This document shows, in pieces, positions 6,900-11,008 of a DNA stretch of 11,008 nt (position 1 is its first letter; every line of letters begins with the position of its first letter). The stretch is from JACDDK01 sp038198445 (GTDB lineage: Bacteria; Actinomycetota; Rubrobacteria; Rubrobacterales; Rubrobacteraceae). The position numbers and the translations under genes are program-made. The notes beneath the pieces were generated by a model. The model did not search any database. It saw only the letters and a program-made list of their open reading frames with translations, and was not told the origin of the DNA. The stretch covers positions 1-11,008 of the forward strand of contig JBBPZZ010000128.1 in assembly GCA_038198445.1 (NCBI GenBank). Direction: 5' to 3'.

Positions 6900-8591
6900 A
6901 TGGATACTACCGATACGCGCCACCACAGCCGCACCATCCTGGAGGGCCGTGACCGCGCGCCCGCCCGATCCTATCTCAAGGGTATGGGCTACTCCGAGGA
7001 AGACCTGCACAAGCCAATAGTCGGCGTCGCCCACTCCTGGATCGAAACGATGCCCTGCAACTTCAACCACCGGCACCTGGCGGAGAAGGTCAAGAAAGGT
7101 ATCCGGGAGGCGGGCGGCACGCCGATGGAGCTGAACACAATCTCCATCTCCGACGGCATCACGATGGGCACCCAGGGGATGAAGACCTCGCTCGTCAGCC
7201 GAGAGGTGATCGCCGACTCCATAGAACTCGTCGGACGCGGCCACATGTTCGACGCCGTGGTCACCATCGTTGGGTGCGACAAGACCATCCCCGCCGCCGC
7301 GATGGCCCACGTCCGGCTCGGCGTCCCAGGTGTTATCGTCTATTCCGGCTCCATCAAACCGGGACGTTTCCAGGGACACGACGTGACCATCCAGGAGGTC
7401 TTCGAGGGCGTGGGCGCAAACGCTTCCGGCAAGATGTCCGACGCGGACCTGAAAGACCTGGAAGAGCACGCCTGTCCCGGCGCGGGGGCGTGCGGCGGCC
7501 AGTACACGGCGAACACGATGGCGATGGTGCTGGAATTCCTCGGCCTCTCCCCGATGGGCTCGGCCAGTCCCCCGGCTCTCGACGGCCGGAAGGACGAGGC
7601 GTGCGTGGAAGCGGGCCGGCTGGTGATGCAGCTTCTCGAAAGCGACCTGACGCCGGACCGCATCCTGACACGCGAGGCATTCGAGAACGCCATCGCGGCC
7701 GGGGCGGCAACCGGAGGCTCGACGAACCTGGTACTGCACCTGCTCGCCATAGCGCGCGAGGCCGGCATCCCGCTCGACATAGACGACTTCGACCGGGTGA
7801 GCGCACGGACTCCGATCATCGCGGACCTCAAGCCCGGCGGGCGCTACACCGCCGTGGACGTGGACCGGGCGGGCGGCTCCAGGCTGCTCGGTAAGCGGCT
7901 CCTCGACGCGGGCCTCCTCGACGGCGCCCAGATGACCACCACGGGGAAGACCATGGCCGAAGAAGTCGAGGACGCCGAGGAGGATGAGGGGCAGGATGTG
8001 ATCTCACCTGTCGAGCATCCCCTGCGCGACTCGGGCGGCCTCGTCATCCTCAGGGGTAACCTTGCCCCCGAGGGCTGCGTCGTCAAAGTGGCTGGCTACA
8101 CGCGCCTGGATCACACCGGCCCGGCCCGCGTCTTCGACTCCGAGGAGGACGCGATGGAGGCCGTGCAAGCCGGGAGCATCGGCGCGGGGGATGTCGTCGT
8201 GATCCGCTACGAGGGACCGAAAGGCGGCCCCGGTATGCGTGAAATGCTCGGCGTCACGGCGGCGCTCGTGGGTCAGGGTCTCGGAGAGACCGTGGCGCTC
8301 ATGACCGACGGACGTTTCTCCGGCGCGACACGCGGACTAATGGCCGGCCACGTCGCCCCCGAGGCGGCCCATCGCGGACCCATAGCCGCCCTGCGCGACG
8401 GAGACGCCGTCACCTTCGACATCACGAACCGGGCTTTGAGCGTGGACCTCCCGGATGACAAGATAGAGGCGCGTCTCTCGGATTGGATCGAGCCGGAGCC
8501 CCGCTTCGCGACGGGCGTCATGGCGAAGTACGCGGCGCTCGTCTCATCGGCTTCGGAAGGAGCGGTCACGGACCCCAAGCTTGGAGCGTAG
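6900..8591 (+). CDS. ilvD: Dihydroxy-acid dehydratase IlvD
   Basis: IlvD removes water from 2,3-dihydroxy-isovalerate and 2,3-dihydroxy-3-methylvalerate to give the 2-oxo acids for valine, leucine, isoleucine and pantothenate. It needs an Fe-S cluster and Mg. The 563 residues match the usual length. Likely cluster ligands are C53 (TMPCNFNH), C126 (VGCDKT) and C198 (CPGAGACGGQYTAN). Mg-site candidates are D85 in SISDGITMG, D127 and K128 (carbamylated in the family). Further signatures are ATGGSTNLVLHLLAIA near 263-278, EGCVVKVAG and, near the C-terminus, LMTDGRFSGATRG. The ATG at 6900 has a clear GGGAGAGAG ribosome binding site just upstream. It stands alone rather than in an ilvBNC or leu operon and is transcribed away from eamA. 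Confidence 0.98.
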   Translation: MDTTDTRHHSRTILEGRDRAPARSYLKGMGYSEEDLHKPIVGVAHSWIETMPCNFNHRHLAEKVKKGIREAGGTPMELNTISISDGITMGTQGMKTSLVSREVIADSIELVGRGHMFDAVVTIVGCDKTIPAAAMAHVRLGVPGVIVYSGSIKPGRFQGHDVTIQEVFEGVGANASGKMSDADLKDLEEHACPGAGACGGQYTANTMAMVLEFLGLSPMGSASPPALDGRKDEACVEAGRLVMQLLESDLTPDRILTREAFENAIAAGAATGGSTNLVLHLLAIAREAGIPLDIDDFDRVSARTPIIADLKPGGRYTAVDVDRAGGSRLLGKRLLDAGLLDGAQMTTTGKTMAEEVEDAEEDEGQDVISPVEHPLRDSGGLVILRGNLAPEGCVVKVAGYTRLDHTGPARVFDSEEDAMEAVQAGSIGAGDVVVIRYEGPKGGPGMREMLGVTAALVGQGLGETVALMTDGRFSGATRGLMAGHVAPEAAHRGPIAALRDGDAVTFDITNRALSVDLPDDKIEARLSDWIEPEPRFATGVMAKYAALVSSASEGAVTDPKLGA

Positions 8592-8600
8592 CCGAGCTTG
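8576..8600. terminator. Hairpin at the end of ilvD, possible two-way terminator
   Basis: CAAGCT (8576-8581) pairs with AGCTTG (8595-8600). The stem extends inward by one G-U and two G-C pairs to nine pairs, with a 7-nt loop that holds the ilvD stop codon. It lies between convergent ilvD and the DUF6328 gene. No T-tract follows on either strand, so it would be a non-classical (I-shaped) terminator if active. Confidence 0.35.
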
Positions 8601-8613
8601 AGGCTGAGAGAAA

Positions 8614-9096
8614 CTATTCGGCAGCGGTTTCGTCGCGGTATCGGAGTGGCAGGATAAACCAGAGCAATACGAACAACAGAGTCAGGACGGCGGTCACGAT
8701 CAGGGCGAGAGCCATGCCGAAAATCAGACCCGTAACCACGAACAGCACTCCCACCATCGCGGGGACCAGGAAGATTAAACCGATGATCGTGAGTACGTTG
8801 CCTATCTTGAGCCGCTGCTCCCTCTCGCCCTGGCGGAACAGCAGCCGGTGATGGGCCGAAGGCGCCATAAGGAGAGCCGCCGACACCGCGGTGCAAAGGA
8901 GCGTTGCGAAGAAAACGCTCTGCTGCAAGACACTCAGCTTCGGAAACCCCTGGCTGAAAGGCACGGTGAGTAAGAAGGCGAACAGCACTTGAATGCCGGG
9001 CAGTATCACCCGAAGCTCGTTGAGGAGCTCGATCAACTCCCGCGCCGTGCGCTCCTGCTGGTCCTCCCCGGTCCTCTCCTGCGTCTGCTCAACCAT
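8614..9096 (-). CDS. DUF6328 family membrane protein
   Basis: This is a 160-residue protein of unknown function. A charged cytoplasmic N-terminus (1-20) leads into the conserved ARELIELLNELRVILPGIQV (18-37). Four hydrophobic helices follow, near 33-48, 60-79, 100-122 and 124-150. Between helices 2 and 3 is the family-like MAPSAHHRLLFRQGE (77-91). The stretch LFAFLLTVPFSQGF (38-51) is typical of DUF6328 proteins, which are common in actinobacteria and have sometimes been mislabelled as sodium/proton antiporters; no transport motif is seen. The frame is open to an ATG at 9132. I chose ATG 9096 because GAGGA precedes it by 9 nt and because a -10-like TAAAAT lies right at the upstream ATG. It has no operon partner here. 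Confidence 0.85.
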   Translation of the reverse strand: MVEQTQERTGEDQQERTARELIELLNELRVILPGIQVLFAFLLTVPFSQGFPKLSVLQQSVFFATLLCTAVSAALLMAPSAHHRLLFRQGEREQRLKIGNVLTIIGLIFLVPAMVGVLFVVTGLIFGMALALIVTAVLTLLFVLLWFILPLRYRDETAAE

Positions 9097-9136
9097 CCCC
9101 ACCGTCCTCAAAATATTAACGGCGTTTAACATACAT

Positions 9137-9142
9137 TTTACA
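9137..9142 (-). promoter_or_regulatory. -10-like box upstream of the DUF6328 gene
   Basis: TAAAAT, preceded by TGTG, reads on the minus strand just upstream of position 9132. No recognisable -35 box is found 16-18 nt further upstream. If used, transcription would start near 9130, which argues that translation starts at 9096 and not at 9132. Confidence 0.3.
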
Positions 9143-9176
9143 CAAGCGCCCGTCTATGGACCCGCTCGTTTCTCCC

Positions 9177-9326
9177 CTAGACGTAAGGGTCGAGCCACCG
9201 CGATAGGTCGGTAAGAATCTGTTCTTTCTCTAGTTCGTTCAAAACCTCGTGATATAGGCCCTCGTAGAGGCGCCGGAAGCACATCTGCGACGAGGATATA
9301 CACCTGGCGCCTGTTGAACTCTCCGA
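9177..9326 (-). pseudogene. C-terminal remnant of a monoacylglycerol-lipase-like alpha/beta hydrolase
   Basis: The minus strand between 9269 and 9180 reads LYEGLYHEVLNE-LEKEQILTDLSRWLDPYV, then TAG at 9179-9177. This matches the conserved end of monoacylglycerol lipases/lysophospholipases, where the His of G-L-Y-H-E is the catalytic histidine, followed by the last helix ending in W-L-D. The frame continues upstream to a TGA at 9329-9327. The residues SSSQMCFRR before the match fit the family only loosely, so decay by frameshift or substitution is likely there. The rest of the gene (nucleophile elbow, lid, catalytic Asp) is absent; the sulfatase-like gene begins at 9391. The 81-residue open frame over the same bases is a different frame and unrelated. 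Confidence 0.6.
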
Positions 9327-9342
9327 TCATCCCGGATAGTGT
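9314..9342 (+). promoter_or_regulatory. Candidate promoter for the sulfatase-like gene
   Basis: TTGAAC (9314-9319) and TAGTGT (9337-9342) are separated by exactly 17 nt, pointing to a transcription start near 9349 and a leader of about 42 nt before the TTG start. Match quality is moderate (four and three of six bases). It lies inside the decayed hydrolase remnant. Confidence 0.35.
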
Positions 9343-9390
9343 TCTACCGTGTGCGGGTAACGGTGATGAGTGTGAGAGCGGAGGGCCTAG

Positions 9391-10851
9391 TTGCGCCACG
9401 AGATAACGCGCGGCGATTTCTTAAAAGTAGCGGGGACTGGAGCGGCGGGTCTCGCGTTGCTCGGGGGCTCGTCGGCCATGGGCTCGCGCTACAATGATTA
9501 CCTCCCGATAGGAGGGTCGAGGATGAACGTGATCGTGGTAATAATAGACAGTCTGAGAAAGGATCACGTCGGCGCGTACGGGAACGATTGGATCCACACC
9601 CCAAACCTCGACGCTCTGGCGAAAGATAGTCTGCGCTTCGAGCGGGCTCACCCGGAGTCCATACCCACTATCCCGGCGCGGCGGGCCATCCACACCGGCA
9701 TCCGTAGCTGGCCGTTCCAGAAGTGGGCGACCCCGCCGGGACAGAGCTGGGTCCTCTTCGGCTGGGAGCCGATCCCCAAGGACCAGATGACCCTCGCGGA
9801 GATACTTCAGGGCCAGGGCTATCGCACCATGCTCGTCACCGACACCTGGCACCAGTTCGCGCCCTTCTTCGATTTCCACCGGGGCTTCAATCTCTTCGAA
9901 TTCATCCGGGGCCAGGAGAAGGACGCCTACAAACCCGACTGGACGGTGCCGGACAATGCGTTGGACAACATACTCTTCGGCGGAGATAAAGCCTGGCACA
10001 TGCGCGACATCATGCGCCAGTACATCGCCAACACCGCGTCCAACGTGATCGAAGAAGACTGGTTCTCCCCGCAAGTGTTTTCCAGAGCCGGCGAGTACCT
10101 GGAGGCGGCCAGCGAGGGAGGACAGCCGTTCTTCATGGTCGTGGACAACTACGACCCCCACGAGCCCTGGCACCCGCACAGCGAGTACCTAGCACTCTAC
10201 GACGACGGCTACAGCGGTCCCGAGCCCCGTACATCCCCGAACAGCGACTCCGGCTGGCTCTCCGAACAACAGCTCAAACGGATGCAGGCGCTGTATTCCG
10301 GAGAGACGACGATGGCGGACAAGTGGCTCGGCGGCTTCCTGAAGAAGGTCGACGACCTGAAGCTCAGAGACGACACCATGGTCGTGCTGCTCTCGGATCA
10401 CGGCTTCGCCTTCGGGGAACACGGGTTCGCCGGCAAGGTGCCGTACGCCCTCTACCCGGAGCTGACGGACATCGTCTTCATGGTTCGCCATCCGAAAGGC
10501 AAGGGCGCTGGCAAGTCCAGTGACTACTACGCCTCGACCCACGACGTCGCCCCCACGATACTGGGCTCGCTGGGCATCGAGCAACCCCAGCCGATGGAGG
10601 GCGCGGATCTCACGCCGCTTCTCGACGGGAAACAGCCGGATCAGGTACGCGAGCACTTCACGATTGGGTACCATGACCACGTCTCCGCCCGCGACGGAGA
10701 TTACGTGATGGTCTCCCTGGGCAACGGTCGCGACGCGAGGCTGCACGACCTGCGGAAAGACCCTCATATGCAAGAAGACATCGCAAGCAAACACCCCGAG
10801 ATAGTCCGCCGGATGTACAACGATTACGTGCGGCAACACGCCAGCGCCTGA
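9391..10851 (+). CDS. Sulfatase-like (alkaline phosphatase superfamily) hydrolase/transferase
   Basis: The 486-residue protein has the sulfatase fold. IIDSLRKDHVGAYG (51-64) gives metal-site D53. DNYDPHEPW (252-260), SDHGFAFGEHG (335-345, D336/H337), K349 and THDVAPTIL (383-391) follow. The nucleophile position, normally C/S-x-P-S-R-x-x-x-x-T-G, reads T-I-P-A-R-R-A-I-H-T-G with Thr93, so formylglycine cannot form. Thr is the nucleophile in LtaS-type enzymes, so a phosphatase, phosphodiesterase or phospho-transferase activity is more likely than sulfate ester cleavage. Residues 1-28 look like a Tat leader (TRGDFLKVAGTGAAGLALLGG), but the second Arg of the twin is Gly. The TTG start at 9391 has GGAGGG 5 nt upstream. 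An in-frame ATG at 9523 has AGGAGG 7 nt upstream and would give a 442-residue cytosolic form. It has no operon partner in view. Confidence 0.9.
   Translation: MRHEITRGDFLKVAGTGAAGLALLGGSSAMGSRYNDYLPIGGSRMNVIVVIIDSLRKDHVGAYGNDWIHTPNLDALAKDSLRFERAHPESIPTIPARRAIHTGIRSWPFQKWATPPGQSWVLFGWEPIPKDQMTLAEILQGQGYRTMLVTDTWHQFAPFFDFHRGFNLFEFIRGQEKDAYKPDWTVPDNALDNILFGGDKAWHMRDIMRQYIANTASNVIEEDWFSPQVFSRAGEYLEAASEGGQPFFMVVDNYDPHEPWHPHSEYLALYDDGYSGPEPRTSPNSDSGWLSEQQLKRMQALYSGETTMADKWLGGFLKKVDDLKLRDDTMVVLLSDHGFAFGEHGFAGKVPYALYPELTDIVFMVRHPKGKGAGKSSDYYASTHDVAPTILGSLGIEQPQPMEGADLTPLLDGKQPDQVREHFTIGYHDHVSARDGDYVMVSLGNGRDARLHDLRKDPHMQEDIASKHPEIVRRMYNDYVRQHASA
9510..9525 (+). promoter_or_regulatory. Perfect internal ribosome binding site with ATG in the sulfatase-like gene
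   Basis: AGGAGG at 9510-9515 stands 7 nt before an in-frame ATG at 9523, just after the leader-peptide region and just before the catalytic domain (MNVIVVIIDS). A -10-like TACAAT at 9490-9495 lies upstream without a convincing -35. This would permit a leaderless-peptide isoform or may be the only real start. Confidence 0.5.
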
Positions 10852-10879
10852 CCGCCCCATGATACGTTGCCAGAGGTAG

Positions 10880-10909
10880 AACGGCTTTACAGCGAAGAAC
10901 AAAACCGTT
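10880..10909. repeat. Imperfect inverted repeat downstream of the sulfatase-like gene
   Basis: AACGG-c-TTT (10880-10888) pairs with AAA-a-CCGTT (10901-10909), with one mismatch and a 12-nt loop. No T-run follows, so a standard terminator is not shown. It could relate to the end of the adjoining insertion sequence or weakly terminate the preceding gene. Confidence 0.25.
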
Positions 10910-10930
10910 GACCTATGTGAGATCATGGGA

Positions 10931-11008
10931 ACATGAAAGCTTACTCCGAAGACCTGCGCCAGAAGATAGTTCAAGCTCTCCAACGAGGCATCTCCAAATC
11001 CCAGGCCG
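10931..11008 (+). mobile_element. Left part of an IS630-type insertion sequence (approximate start)
   Basis: Called only from the transposase N-terminus. The true left end lies somewhere upstream of 10933, probably within 10860-10932, next to a TA dinucleotide (for example those at 10877, 10888 or 10914). The right end is outside the window. Confidence 0.5.
10933..11008 (+). CDS. IS630-family transposase, N-terminal part cut off by the window edge
   Basis: The 25 visible codons read MKAYSEDLRQKIVQALQRGI, then SKSQA. This is the typical N-terminus of IS630-type transposases (M-K-x-Y-S-x-D-L-R-x-K-I-V-x-A), which opens the helix-turn-helix that binds the terminal inverted repeats. IS630 elements use a DDE enzyme and insert at TA dinucleotides. 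The remaining protein lies beyond the window, so intactness cannot be judged. Only a weak GGGA lies before the ATG. The left end of the element should lie between the sulfatase stop (10851) and 10933. That stretch is visibly less GC-rich than its surroundings, but I cannot fix the terminal repeat without its partner. Confidence 0.8.
   Translation, partial: MKAYSEDLRQKIVQALQRGISKSQA

Noticed and set aside
6861..7739. Minus-strand open frame of 292 codons inside ilvD
   Set aside because: It is a frame shadow of a clearly identified ilvD in GC-rich DNA; it has no family motifs and covers the eamA-ilvD promoter region.
9154..9399. 81-codon minus-strand open frame in the 9133-9390 gap
   Set aside because: A different frame over the same bases gives the recognisable lipase terminus, so this frame is a by-product.
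9421..10983. Long minus-strand open frames (9421-10179 and 10189-10983) opposite the sulfatase-like gene
   Set aside because: The plus-strand protein has intact metal-site motifs along its length; the opposite frames show only antisense composition.
1..11008. Search for CRISPR repeats, tRNA genes, phage or defence gene cassettes
   Set aside because: No regularly spaced repeats, tRNA-like cloverleaf or defence-related proteins were seen by eye; the genes are mostly housekeeping.

Overview
The window is GC-rich chromosomal DNA, most likely from an actinobacterium of the Rubrobacter type. I infer this from the codon and base composition, the DUF2905-queA-tgt-secD-secF block, a DUF6328 membrane protein and the style of the sulfatase-like protein. 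It carries ten protein genes or gene parts, one gene remnant and the start of an insertion sequence. I see no tRNA, rRNA, CRISPR array, phage or defence cassette, and I found no convincing undescribed multi-gene system. The points of interest are local ones.

Region 1 (1-6788, all minus strand) reads from right to left: eamA-type exporter, VOC-fold protein, DUF2905 membrane protein, queA, tgt, secD, secF and a NUDIX hydrolase that runs off the left edge. queA and tgt act in succession on tRNA: Tgt inserts the queuosine precursor at position 34 and QueA adds the ribosyl-derived moiety. SecD and SecF form the membrane complex that helps the Sec translocon release exported proteins. The genes are tightly packed: eamA/VOC, DUF2905/queA (3 nt), queA/tgt (overlap), secD/secF (overlap) and secF/NUDIX (40 nt). 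yajC, which often lies between tgt and secD, is missing there. ruvCAB, which often precedes queA, is also missing here.

Region 2 (6789-8613) is a 111-bp divergent control region followed by ilvD (dihydroxy-acid dehydratase, branched-chain amino acid and pantothenate synthesis) on the plus strand. An inverted repeat sits at the -35 position of both divergent promoters. ilvD converges on the next gene, and a hairpin lies around the ilvD stop codon.

Region 3 (8614-9390) holds a DUF6328 four-helix membrane protein on the minus strand. Upstream of it is a short decayed stretch that still encodes the C-terminal end of a monoacylglycerol-lipase-like alpha/beta hydrolase.

Region 4 (9391-11008) holds a sulfatase-superfamily hydrolase with a Thr where sulfatases carry the formylglycine Cys/Ser. 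It has a Tat-like leader lacking the second Arg, and two possible translation starts, each with a good ribosome binding site. It is followed by the 5' end of an IS630-family transposase that runs off the right edge.
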